Shown here piece after piece: positions 10,601 to 34,346 of a stretch of DNA of 64,000 bases. The position numbers were made by a program, and so were the translations under genes. Source of the stretch: Lingula anatina (taxonomy: Eukaryota; Brachiopoda; Lingulata; Lingulida; Lingulidae); NCBI RefSeq assembly GCF_001039355.2, contig NW_019774981.1, positions 269,254-333,253 on the forward strand, written 5' to 3'. The notes beneath the pieces were generated by a model. That model did no database searches and had not been told where the DNA came from. It was given only the letters and a program-made list of their open reading frames with translations. The number at the start of each line of letters is the position of its first letter. Position 1 is the first letter of the stretch.

Positions 10601-11642
10601 CTGTCACCTTGATTGGATAGTAAACGATTGTCGTAAAATCGCTAAATGATATTAAAACTGGGCGCATAAACTTGAAAACCACCTTGGACAACCTTGGACT
10701 GCCACATTAATCCAATACAATGCAAAAATAAACTAAACAAGTGGTTAAAGCCTTAAAACCGAATGTCGTAAAGTCCTCATATACAGTACCTCCATAGAGA
10801 CAATAAAATAGAGTAAGCTTGTGAAACAAGATTCCACAATTTTAAACATAATAATCGAAATAAAATACTGCCAGGCATCGGAGTGGCCTAAAACTTGGCA
10901 CGCTTACCGCAAATACTGCAGGCTACATCATCCCATCGCTTGTTTGTAAATTCCGTGCATGGCATACGCACAATCAAACCGTAAATCGGTCCTCTCCACA
11001 ATCCAATTCAGGTAGTGACGTAACCGCAGAGGTCGCATTGTCCAATGGCATGGCTTCTTTTTCGTAATGGGAGGTTAGAGTGGACCGACTCAAGCGTCAA
11101 AGGCGGAATTTGGATTTACGGTTTGATTGTGCGTATGCCATGCATGGAATTTACAAACACGCGACGAGATGATGTAGCCTGCTGCATTAGCGGTAAGCGT
11201 GCCAAGTTTTAGGCCGCTCCGATGCCCGGCAGTATTTTATTTCGATTATTATGTTTAAAATTGTGGAATCTTGTTTCACAAGCTTACTCTATTTTATTGA
11301 CTCTATGGAGGTATATATATATGGGGACTTTACGACATTCGGTTTGAAGGCTTTAACCACTTGTTATAGTTTATTTTTGCATTGTATTGGATTAATGTGG
11401 CAGTCCAAGGTTGTCCTAGGTGGTTTTCAAGTTTATGCACCCAGTTTTAATATCATTTAGCGATTTTACGACAATCGTTTACTATCCAATCAAGGTGACA
11501 GTCGAGCGTGTATGTACATGTATCTATCATGTGATATGTATTAACACCTGAGTGATCTCTAAACTTTCATGAGACACAAATATATACTAACTTTGGAAAG
11601 AGCATTCCTGAGATAAGCATCGTTTCCCTGGGATCCTGCCAT
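4655..11642 (-). CDS. UEV-HECT fusion: TSG101-like UEV domain joined to a HECT E3 ligase domain
   Basis: Coding exons on the minus strand: 11642-11592, 10457-10373, 10236-10171, 7297-7134, 6910-6766 and 5697-4655. Exons 1-5 (codons 1-170) form a TSG101-type UEV domain. The Cys of active E2s is replaced by Tyr113, as in TSG101. Residues matching the TSG101 PT/SAP pocket are kept (Thr61, Tyr66, Asn72, Met98; Tyr68 of human is Phe71). Exon 5 ends in phase 1 (CTA GCA G) and the HECT exon starts in phase 1 (GT ACA), so they join cleanly. The HECT part has an N-lobe starting near codon 195 and a C-lobe with the AHTC catalytic motif (Cys483) and the usual family ending. No TSG101 coiled coil or steadiness box was found. 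TAA (codon 416) and TGA (codon 429) interrupt the frame before the C-lobe, so the product may be a 415-residue truncation, a spliced variant or a decaying gene. It may act in ubiquitin transfer or ESCRT-like sorting (inference). Without the join these would be two genes. Confidence 0.78.
4922..4963 (-). other. Two in-frame stop codons before the HECT C-lobe
   Basis: Reading the HECT exon straight through gives KKVY, TAA (4963-4961), then ASELHTCKQRKI, TGA (4924-4922), then CLGYLKQFIKGLDN and the C-lobe. The frame is unchanged across both stops and the intervening residues fit the family linker, so this was once coding. Both stops are one C-to-T change away from sense codons (CAA, CGA). Splicing could remove them: gttt (from 4968) to aagcag (4901) is 69 bp and in phase, but the donor is weak. 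A stronger gtaagaaag donor at 4977 pairs in phase only with a poor acceptor. Confidence 0.8.
6419..6447 (-). other. Possible alternative terminal exon of the UEV-HECT gene
   Basis: A good acceptor (pyrimidine tract, then cttacag) opens at 6447 in the same phase as exon 5. It would add GGSTPYPMQ and a stop, giving a UEV-only product of about 179 residues. The Pro/Tyr content vaguely recalls the TSG101 proline-rich region. Without transcript evidence it remains a guess. Confidence 0.25.
7681..8112. mobile_element. Non-autonomous interspersed repeat
   Basis: The block shares its first 40 bases (acaaggcagcaaagctgtcaaatgtac) with 4104-4135. It contains cctctgccaagg near 7891 and the inverted ccttggcagag near 8082, with a (GATT)n stretch and the phrase aaatcgatccataactttttt between them. 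This looks like an old dispersed repeat with subterminal inverted repeats in intron 3 of the UEV-HECT gene. The exact ends are uncertain. Confidence 0.5.
8700..9780. repeat. ~330-bp tandem repeat array
   Basis: The phrase agta/gacac-gg-ttttc recurs at about 8700, 9031, 9355 and 9692, a spacing of 324-337 bp. The units share blocks such as tggtcatcatggnagca, gatgcaatattacataatg and ctgccagaaaaa. The last two full units are the most similar. The array lies in intron 3 of the UEV-HECT gene and is non-coding. Confidence 0.85.
9785..10092. mobile_element. Dispersed repeat copy ending in a tgtacagacaca hairpin
   Basis: The end (cagacgcaggtgatggctat, then tgtacagacac and its inverse at 10062-10087) and much of the body recur in reverse orientation at 59608-59830. 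The terminal hairpin and shared body suggest a non-autonomous transposable element. It abuts the 330-bp array. Confidence 0.6.
10592..11510. mobile_element. Foldback element with ~400-bp inverted-repeat arms
   Basis: 10592-10988 is nearly the exact reverse complement of 11111-11510, around a spacer of about 120 bp. The outer ends are cacgctgggctgtcacc and, inverted, cacgctcgactgtcacc. No transposase frame is present. It lies wholly in intron 1 of the UEV-HECT gene. I could not define a target-site duplication. It resembles foldback or long-TIR MITE elements. Confidence 0.85.
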
Positions 11643-11767
11643 TTCTGAAGTACTACACCTGTAGTATGACCTGCTAAATGTAAGAACTCTGCTTAAAATG
11701 ATGTGTCAAAACACCGTCAACGTTTTCTATGTGGATCAATAACGTCGACAAGAATATTCCACGTCAC

Positions 11768-11775
11768 TGACGTCA
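11768..11775. promoter_or_regulatory. CRE palindrome upstream of the UEV-HECT start
   Basis: A perfect TGACGTCA (CREB/ATF-type site) lies about 126 bp upstream of the UEV-HECT ATG, in the 2.2-kb region between this gene and the divergent ICA1 gene. No TATA box is obvious. Confidence 0.4.
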
Positions 11776-11856
11776 GATTAAAATGACGAATCATTCCTGT
11801 TAGTGGCAAGATCAATTTCCCCCTGAATAGACTCTCTCTATTGTCAAAACCACTAG

Positions 11857-13852
11857 TGTCCGAAGGTTCATTAGTCTGAATGCAATCTTATTTATATCGA
11901 ATACTAAAACTGTTTAAGATTCGCAAAACCTACCTAGTTTATGTTCCAACCTAATGGAGAGAAAGCTTAAATCCGTAAAACAATTAAACAACCAACACTG
12001 CGATTTACGTTTCTGGCAAAATTCCCCGAAAAAAGTACCTGCTTAGCCTGTTTGATAGGGGAATTCCCAACATTCTCAATGACGTTAAGTTAGTGAACTT
12101 CCAATGCAAACTTGTCTTTGGACAAGTTTTGGAAAGATAACCAATGTACATGCTCATGTTAGAAAAAAATATAACCGAAAAACTCGACATAAATCAAACA
12201 GACGGAACCAATTTAACAACTCAATAGTCTTCCGCACCACTTTCGCTTTTTTTTTTTTTTTTTTTGTGTAAAATCCCGCCCTTTGCGTGTGTACAATGAA
12301 AAGACATCATTGGTCAAAAATAACTAATACGAAGTAATAAAAACAACATGGTGGCTGTATATTCTCCTGGTATGACAAGTGGGTGGATTTAAATATTCTC
12401 ATTTACAAATAAATTTTATTGCATGTATTATTTAGAAACCAGCTCTGCAGTTATTATTGACCAATAGTAGTCGTCGGAGCTTACATGCCCGTATTATTGA
12501 CAAGATGGAAGGCAGGTGAGAAAACAACATAATCGCAATATTATATAAATGTTTCAGGAAACGGGGGGTACGATTAAGAAAATTGAAATGCATATGGAAA
12601 GGAGAATCCTTTACAGTTTCCCTGAGTAATAGAGGGGACAATTCGATTACACGAGAAAGTTTAGAATAATGGTGGAACAAAGAATACAGACCGAATATAG
12701 ACGTGTCTCGATCCATCGATAGACGACCAAAGACGTTGAATTCTTGTCGTTTCAGCTGCTTGTTTCAGCTGCTTTCTTCTCTTATTTTGTCTGGAATGAA
12801 ATTTTTCATCAAAAGTGGAAATTGGAATTGGAGACGGTTATGTGTTGTTTATTTAAGTGCAACTCGTTGACACGTACAGACAATATTGCCCCATTGGCAT
12901 TGCACTGTTGAAATTAGTCGAACCAGTTGGCTTGAGAATGCTACAATTCTTTTCAGTCAAAGATAGATATTTTGAGATTCTACAAAAATGGATGCATCTA
13001 CAAAGAGCAGTGTGTATGTTCAACTCCTAAGATGAACAGGCAATCCCTACTTTAAATGTAAAGGTTCTTTTGATAGAAAAATATGATCAGAGACAATTCT
13101 TTGCTAAATATATTTTCAAACTGCAGATTTTGAAATTGTAAGCATACGATATGTGTAATTCATTAAATATACAAAGGAATTTCAATTTTTTCTTAGAAAT
13201 AAGGCTTCGTTCACATGCAATGTCTATTTTCTAAATTCTATTTTCTATTCACGCTATCTTATGATCACGGTCTGTGCCCTGAATATCCCGCCGCGTAATT
13301 ACTGGCAGCGCGAGCCAGTTACTTATAGTAACTTATAGAGATTTTAGAATTAATAATATAATATACTGGGTCTGAAGATGGGGATTAGTTGACTGTACCA
13401 GTGGCAGCAACAAGATTTCAGCAATTTTTACATATGTCAGATCCTCCCTGGAAATTCCTTTGGGAACAAATAAACTCAACTAAGTCAACAGAGCTATTCA
13501 GAACATGCAAATGTGTGCATGAATAAATGATTTAATGTAATCACATGTTCAGATATGTTTTAATGGAGGAGGAGCAGCACAAATACATTGGAACCTATGA
13601 TATTGATTAATCTTTAAAAGCTCCAAGTTGCTTAAATGAACAATTAAATGTATTACAATTCACACATTCTGAGAAGTCACAATTCTGGTATAATGACATA
13701 AAAGGGATACTTTGTCATTTTCATTTATTATTGAGTAATTTATTGACATTGTTTATTTTTAGTATGTTGAATCTGCAGTAAAAGGAGAAGTTTCATTTTA
13801 TCCGGAGAAGATATATTAATACATTAAGCATTGGAGTAGGCAGCAGTCAATC
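11857..13852. other. Divergent promoter region between UEV-HECT and ICA1
   Basis: No coding exon is supported. The phrase gtccgaaggttcattagtc at about 11859 matches the repeat at 41830-41960. A poly(T) run lies near 12249-12266. A possible acceptor at about 13762 (tatttttag) suggests that a 5' untranslated exon of ICA1 runs from there to the start codon at 13853. Confidence 0.4.
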
Positions 13853-25890
<12,038 letters not shown>

Positions 25891-27665
25891 TACACTCATT
25901 CCAGAACAGAAAAAACAGAGTGTGGAAGATCCTGTTGGTGCGATAACGCGATTTCAATCACAAAGATCCCATTGCCAGTAGATGAAGACATTGATAATAT
26001 TCAACAATACCAGAATCACACTAATTGCACTTCAACATACTGTCACAGCTAACATGTTGCCCTCAGATTTACACTCTGGCTGTTGAAGTAGATGTTTTTC
26101 TTTCGCCGTCATTGGATGGCATTACCTAAACACCTAAATGGTGAAGACTGAAGGGAAATACTTTGTGGCAGTTGAAGGAAATCTGCATCATATTGGAAAA
26201 GTAATGGTGTGCACCAAAAGATGGCCTTTTACTGGTGAATATCTTTGATATGTCCAAGGTTGTGACATAATTATGAGAAGAAGGTGGACCATGTTTTTTT
26301 TTTTTCCAAAGTGAGGCCATTGTGTGAACATTATGGGATGGGAATAATCTAAACTTGGGGTGTGGGTGGGGGATATAAGAAACTTGGGGAAATTACTTTT
26401 GTTCTTTTTTATTATATATTTATAAAGTCTGTTGATTTAACGTGATTGTTTTTATGTTGTTAATGGTGCTTTCTGGGTAAAAACTGTGAGATGATTTATA
26501 GCTGCCAAAGCTATCTGAAGTACTTTCATATGTTTTATGGTCAATAGATGATTGAAAAACTTATAGACTTTGGGGACTTTCTCCATTAAACTGTGTAGCA
26601 CCATTGCTAATAATTTTGATTACTTTGGAAATGATGTGTTGTAAAAAGGTAGTGATGCTAGAATTTACTGATATTTTTTGTCATGTCAGAACACAGCTTT
26701 GAATTTATTAAGTGCAATCATGGTATTACATTGGACCAACTAATGGGTATTGGTTTTTTTATGTAGAATAATTTGTACTCTCTAGTTTCCCATTACTTGC
26801 ATTTTCTGAGCTGTTTTAGAAGTGTGTTTTAGTTACTGGCCCTCGTCTGAAATTCTAGTTTTCCATATTGTAATGCGCCTCGAGTTGAAGAGGTTAGTGA
26901 CAAATACAGAAGCATGTTGATAATAGAGGTTAATTTACAGCAGACTGAAACCCTGTGTGTTGCCAAGATACTGCCTGTACAACATTTTCTGTTTCTACAA
27001 TTTTTTTTCCATTTTGTTACAAACAGTGATGAAAAACTCTCAACATATTTGTCATCTCACACTTATTGCATTTTATTTTTATACTGTCAGTTGCATTTTA
27101 TCCAAATCACTACTGATTTGTTGAAGTTGATAAAGGTAAGTTGACTAAGCTGACTAAGCTGGAGGGGATAGGATTGAAAAAACTTTTTAAAAAGTAGCCA
27201 AAAGAACATTTGGTATTTCTATTTTTGGCCATTTAAAGTGGAAGTTAATTTTTTAAAAGGTGGCAGTTTTCCAAGTTATGTAACTTAACGGTAGAGTAGT
27301 GATTTAGATACAGAAAACTTTTTTCTTTTTGCAAATTACAGCTGAATATATTACATTCCTGTGTTATTTTTCTGTCTCAGTCCCAGCTTGTCTGAATGAA
27401 TTCCAGTTTTGTATGTTTTTGTTTTTTTGAGGTTATTAGATGGACATTCCAGCATCTTCTGAAGATAAGAAGACAAAAGGCTTTTGAAATCAGATGTGTT
27501 TTGTTTAGTTGACGAGTTGCACATAAAAGACATAATACGTGTATTTCCAAGTTTTATTGCTACAATATTTTCTTATATTTTATTTCTATAGTCAATTTAT
27601 GTATTGGCTTAGTGGCTAATGGGAACATGTGTTGATATCTAACCTGAAAGAAATAATAAATTTTG
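25891..27665 (+). other. ICA1 3' untranslated region
   Basis: No competing coding frame appears between the ICA1 stop and an AATAAA hexamer at 27655-27660. The region contains TTTT-rich and ATTTA-like elements. Cleavage probably follows near 27675, though earlier signals cannot be excluded. Confidence 0.5.
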
Positions 27666-27675
27666 AGTCAGGCCG

Positions 27676-30219
27676 AAAAAAAAATATGCTTCTGTTTACA
27701 GTTGTATTGTGTGAGGCTTTAAAAAAATAGATTTGATCTTTTGCATTCGGTGATACCTTAAAAATGGGCCTCGGTAATTCAGTAATATAAAATTCAAAAC
27801 AAAAGGTTAGAAATATTTATTTTCTGAACTCTCATGTAGTAATGGCTGCTTTTATGATATTCTTAATATCGACAGAGCAAATTCAGCACGCAAATTGATA
27901 TTACAGTATTCAATATCAGATAACGTGAAAATGAACTTTCTGAAATAGTTTAAAATAAATAATTCATTTCACCTACTTGTGAATGGGCTATAATCTTTAT
28001 TCACCTTTCATTCAACTACCATAATGCTTTTGGCTCTTATGATGTCATCTATATGTACGTCACCAAGTCACGCCGAGACGTAACGCGATTTGTCAGTAAA
28101 CGTTGCCAACGTTCAAAAAGGGGATCCAAAGTGACCCGTAAATACAGCGTTTTAGGTAAGGGATAATATTTCCACTGCACTCGATTGAAGTAACTGCAGA
28201 CAGATGAGACCGAATTTACATAATATACTGTCATGCAAACAAAAGGAATTGTGAACCGGTTTTATATTCATAAGAGATAATTGTATCAATTTTAGAGAAT
28301 GATCTTTAGGCCCTACCTCCCTGCTTGCGTATCATTAGTTTTTTTAATTTCAGAAAAATTTGTTGGGGAAATGAGGCTATTGATTACAGAGCACGTTAGC
28401 TCTAATTTAAAAAAATTGCTTTACTTGGCCTGATATGCCCTTAATGGGCACTAGGGCAATGAACATCTTACCTCAAATCACGAAGCTGTTTACCGCTATC
28501 CGTGTTTCCACACTAATCTGACGTCATAAAACCGCCAAGTGACGTAAAGCAATACGTCCAACGACGTACGTTGACCATCTATCGATTTGTGGCGAATTGC
28601 CTAGAGGCCTATAGTTTAGATTTATTAAAGATCTACCTTTGCGTGTAATTTAACAGATAGCATTTTTTATTTTGCCTATTATGACGTCTACAATGAATGC
28701 ATCGGTTTCGTTTCAAGAGTGTGTTTTGGCAATAAGCCTAGGCCCTACATGTCGACTAGTTGACACGAGAAACTCAGCGGCTAGTCACAAAATAATTGTT
28801 CAGACTAACCGGACTATTCGACAATAATTGTACTTGTATACAGCATTGTGATGTTTAGGTGTTACTAAATGACTGTACGCTGAGAGCGGCGAACTAGTTC
28901 CCCTATCGCATTTGAGCATGATTGCCCCTGTTTTGTGTATATTATAATATATAATTATATATAATTATGGAGAGATATATGAAGAGATATATCTTTAAAA
29001 TATCCTCCAGCCTTACGAGACGAGGGTGTGTGTTCAAATTCGACAATAAATGATGTCTCAATCGATATATTTTAAATATAGGCCCTATCCGGCAGTGGCG
29101 CCGGGTGTGCGAACTTGTCTTGTCTTTGAAATAGTTTTAATATAACACTGAATTGAAAATCAGTATCAGAAGATCTGAACTAAATGCACTGTCACAGTTC
29201 AAGGTTCTGATTACAGCACATAGATCTAGGTGGAGTTTCCACAAAATTGGTGATAAAACGATAACTGGTATCGGTGACGCACCTATTGATCTAAATATAC
29301 GATAATCAGTCGGCCAAACTAGGCGTTATTTCGGTGTAACGCGTGTTGCAATATCATAATACTAATGAAACTGCATGTCCACAGCTAATAATCTAATAAT
29401 AGAAAATTTATTTAAGCTCTAGCGTCCAGCGCTAAAATTACAATTGAGATATATCCTATTTAGAATATTTAGAATATTCCAGAGTTTCGTTTCGTAGTTC
29501 GTTTTTACAGATATCCAATGTACATCCATGTAGTTTATCCATAAAATAAGATAATGGAAAGACTCCATATACTGATAAGCCATATCATTCGATTATACAT
29601 AAGACTGTTTTGATAGATAATGCAATTATACACCTTTTTCTGTACATTTCTTCAGTCTGCGTCCGAACTATCCAATACCAATCAATCAATTTGATCGTTA
29701 TATACATGTTGTCTCTTTTGCACCAAGCCTTCTTGTTCAACGACCATCGATATAAGAATATGTCATTTTAATCACATCATTATCGGTCTAATTAAACATG
29801 TGCTGGTTTTTGCCTTACAACTCTTGTATACGCGACCCGAACAAGAATATCACAAAATAATCCATGTCCTGTCCATTCGAGAGGCTTTGGTAACATGAAT
29901 CTTTGGTTTAACCGGTGTCCTCTCCAAACCTCTGTGGCTGTCGGTCGGCTAAAATCTCCGCAAACGCATTAACCTCATGCGTTCCTAAAACGAATTTATG
30001 TTGTAATAAATTAACATTGTATTCTAAGAAAATAAATAATGGCATTTTGATTGTGGAAAGATAAATAAATGAAATAAACTTTAAATAATTTCATTTAAAA
30101 AGTGGTATGTAGCCAACGTAGAGTAATCTCTGATAGGCGAGCCTAATTAATTATCGGCTCCTCTTTTCGAACCTGTGAAATCAAGATAAATATACAATGG
30201 GATATTGCCATGTTGCTGA
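27676..30219. other. Intergenic stretch with clustered GACGT motifs
   Basis: I see no coding exon. Between 28050 and 28690 at least six ACGTCA/GACGTAA-type motifs occur, including a perfect TGACGTCA at 28519-28526. This could be a regulatory or promoter-like patch without a visible partner gene. The rest is AT-rich with no repeats I can define. Confidence 0.35.
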
Positions 30220-30401
30220 TTAAGGGGGGTTATCGGGGGTTTCTCTGCCTTTGATGGGGATAATGACGGGGACTTTATCGGTTATGACTGCACAGATAAC
30301 TGAGTTCAGACAGCTAGGTGTGTCGTCTGCGTCAGATATAGCGTAGACTGGAGGAAACACGGGTGGGGCTCTTCTTGGAAATGTATCAGCAGTATCTCCA
30401 T

Positions 30402-32617
30402 TCAAATTAATTTGGAACGTGATATCACCGTGGAATTAGTCTTCATCTGAATTCAAAGCTGGATAAACGAAAGCCCATTTTAGGATGTTTTGGCAACGGT
30501 TCTATTTGATAAAAGGGATTGGGGTTGGGATGCGTTAGGTAAGGAGTATTATTTGTACGAAATTGGGAGAAATAAGGTGTGCCTAACATAGTTTTATCAA
30601 AGCATATAGAGATTGGGTGTAGAGTAAATAAAAGCAAATATCCCTTACTACTACAAGTGGGTAATCCCATCCTGTTTAAATAAAATAAAAGATTAATGTA
30701 TCATTACTTAAAACAAAATTACAATTACCATATTATATTTGAGAAAATGTAAGCTATAACTGACTACCAAAATTGAATGCAATTTTCACAAGTAAATTGT
30801 AGCTCAAGTTATGATTAAATTCTTTATCGAAGCTGTCTTTATCTTTCAAAAATTCATCATTTACAAGAGAGTTTGATTTCACCTTACCTGGAAGGTGGTG
30901 AGACGCGTCTCGAGCGGCACGGGATCATAACTTGGGCGCTGAATGGTGATCTGTTCGAAAATAGCAGATAAAACATTTTGTCATCTCTGAATACCACACC
31001 AGTATTAGGAGGATTATTCTTAAGAAGCCAAGTCAGCAAGCATTGAGCTTTGCCTGTAGAAATCACGGAAAGTGATGAAAATTTTATTTTTTTAATTATA
31101 ACTTCATACATTGCTCATTATGAACAAAACAATCGAGAAGTATATCGCTGCTGCGATTTTGAAATAAATGCATTTAAAAAATCACACATTTTGGCAATTT
31201 TGAAAATACAGATAGGATGCAAACTTTCAGTTGCCATAGCAACGCCATGTAAAAATATAAAACAAATATATTTGTATATTTGGATAGAGCAATATATCCT
31301 TTTCTGGCAGTGCCATATAAAAGTCAGTATAATATATATATATATTCTTTTTTTATTTATTATCATAGTTATTAGGCCTATCTGAGCTGATATTTTCCTC
31401 TACCAAAGACCGGTTTCTAGGGAAAAGCAATTTGTTGCTATGGAAACCGGAGGAAATGGTTGAAACATGGCTAGTGGTCATTTTGGTGCGTTTTATGACT
31501 AAATACATCATTTAAGACCAAACTAAGCAAAATATAAATTTTTCACATTCCATCCGAAGCTCAATGCTTGCTGACTTGGCCTCTTAACTGATATCAGTTG
31601 GAAGCAAGACTCAGTGTGGTATGTTTTTGGAAAACGCTCCTGCTTGAAAACATGAACTGATGCAATACAATATTAAAGCAATATTAACATCTTACATAAT
31701 CATTGTTTTTAAAATCGCAAGATAACGCACGAGAGTACCTAAACCTATCTCCAATATGGTTCATCATAATGAAAATCAACTAAACAAACAAACAACGTGA
31801 AATATACATAATAATAACAATACCTTCTGCGATGTGTCAACATTTTCGTAGTTGGGATTCCAGTTCAGGAACGTTTTCTCAAAAGAACTCCCAGGTGGGT
31901 CTTCTAGCGACGGCGGTGGCAGGTTCTCTGTACTACCTGTAAGTAAAGGGAACGATTATATAATCAATATTAAACGCGTCTATTATATTAATTCTACTTT
32001 TTCCATGACCCTTAAAACCACTGCATCCAAAAAGATACTTTTACGTCGTTTGATGCGAACGTCTTGGTATTGTGTGTTATGTTATTGAATGCAGATCAAT
32101 CAATATCAAAGCTCGCTTCTTTCTGTTATCAAAAATAATAAAAAATATCATTTCTTTAAAATAGTCATTGGTGGAGTATTTGACGGCAGGTTTTGATCAA
32201 ACAGAACTCTGTGGAGTTAGAAGTGTGGGTGGACATAGAGGGTGCTGTAACACTAGAAAGTGAGGAAGGTACCTTTGAATCTTGAGTCATAATAAGCTGC
32301 CGACTCATCGCTGTCTTCCAAATCAGAAGGGTCGAATGATTTAATTGGTAACGGCGGACTATAGTCTGGCTCTTCCAGATTTTCATAATTGTTAGACTTG
32401 GGTCTGTGCAGCCTGTCCGTGCTCACGGCCCTGGTCTCGTCCATCTCCAGCATTTCGCTGGCTCTTTTCGACTTCCCTTTACTCTTGTTGACCTGTCCGT
32501 ACGAGTACTCGAAATCATCGTCCAAGTAATTGGTAAAAGAGGAGTAGTTGTTTTGGAATCCTGGGTAGTCCGTGCTCCCGGCATCAAACATTGACCTTAT
32601 ACAAACAAACAAACAAA

Positions 32618-32668
<51 letters not shown>

Positions 32669-33994
32669 AAAGAGATATCGATTTCTTATTAAAACAAGAC
32701 ATATAGATATTATTTGCATTCTGTATAAACACTCACAATTTACCCATATTTCTCTGTTTTTGATGTAATAAGAAGAAGAAGAAGAAGAAAAAGAAGAAGA
32801 AGAAACAAATAATTCATAGAATAAAATATAAAAATAAATTGATTCATGCATATTAAATTAACGAATAAAATACATAAATTAACCTTCTAGCTGTTCTTGA
32901 AGACTTGGAGTTTGCACTACGTCTCTTTCTCCGTACCACACAGGCGATAACGATGACGAGCACCACCAAGACGACAGCGCCGCCTACCGCACTCAACACG
33001 ATGATCAGAGTCTGCTCGTTGTACAGAACGCTCAGGTACTGCTCCTGGCACCTGTCTCCGTGGAAAGTGTACGGAGGTTTGGCGACACACCTAAAAAATA
33101 TGTTGTTTTAGAAATATGGCCCCTCAAAAGTTTTTTTTTTTTTACGTGACATGTACATGAATTCTTCCTTTCAGTTTTTTTTTTGGGCAGAAATCAAGAT
33201 GTCTTGTGTTGCTTCCATTTTTAATTTCTTTGTGTAAATGTTTAAGTAGTTTTGATAGCATTTTCCTAGGAAGTCAAGTGATTACCATAGATCGTAATAT
33301 GATATTAAAGACAACAACGTACTTGCACTTCACGTCATGTCCACTGAAGTGTTCACAGATGCCGTCATTTTGACAAAAACCTGGCTCCATCTCACACTTG
33401 GATTTACAGAGTTTCTCAAAGTCTTTCTCATTTTCGTCACATACAAATCCAAGGTCACATATAATTTTCGAACAGAGGCCACCCTTCGTCTCTTCCTGAA
33501 TCTGGTCAGCTGAAAGTAGCCGTTATATACTTTAATTTAATCAGTTTGAATGTAGGGGTTGGAGGCACAGTAGTAGCTTTTGACGACTCAGTGAATTTAG
33601 GAATGGGTTCCGAAAATTTTACACGTTTTGTAATTCTTTAACAGTTCCACATTAGCCCTCCACAAAAGACACTGAATCAAAAATATTTACATATTTACAA
33701 CGTTCTGAATAGATAAGTACCCACCTATTTTTGCTTGCTCTGTGCCCTGCTGCAAAGAATCCTGTAAGGTACTCTTCTCAATTTTAAAATTTTTATTGCC
33801 AACTGTCAGGTTGAAATCCATCGCATTACTTTTTGGGGCTTCTGCGATTTCATTAGCTATGGCTGTGGAATTAATAGTAAAATTCCCATTCTTAGCTACA
33901 TCTACTGGCTCCAGCACCATAGTGTAGTTGACTTTCAAACTTCCACAACTGAAATGCGAGCAAACCCATCAAAGATAGTACAGGTACATGTTCT

Positions 33995-34027
<33 letters not shown>

Positions 34028-34295
34028 TTGGAATTACGAGAATCCAAAGAACATCGAAAATGTCAGTGAAGCCGATCGTGATTGGGGCACTTGGAACAAT
34101 CTCGAAGAACGCAAAGGCCTGGTTTGAGAAGTTAGACATGTCCCACATTGTTGAGAGTGCACAATTGGCGGTCATACTTTGAACAGCTTACATATTGCGA
34201 AAAAATGCTGTATCTCTAAGCTGCGGGAAGCAGCTGAGACATACAAAAAAAGAAAAAAAAAATGAATATAGAATGTCTTATAGCTGAAGCTTTAC

Positions 34296-34346
<51 letters not shown>

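Noticed and set aside
12432-12716. 94-codon minus-strand frame between the divergent genes
   Set aside because: No recognisable family, and no splice or promoter support.
31050-31385. 111-codon plus-strand frame in the mucin intron
   Set aside because: Ile/Tyr-rich AT-driven translation within an inverted-repeat region. No family.
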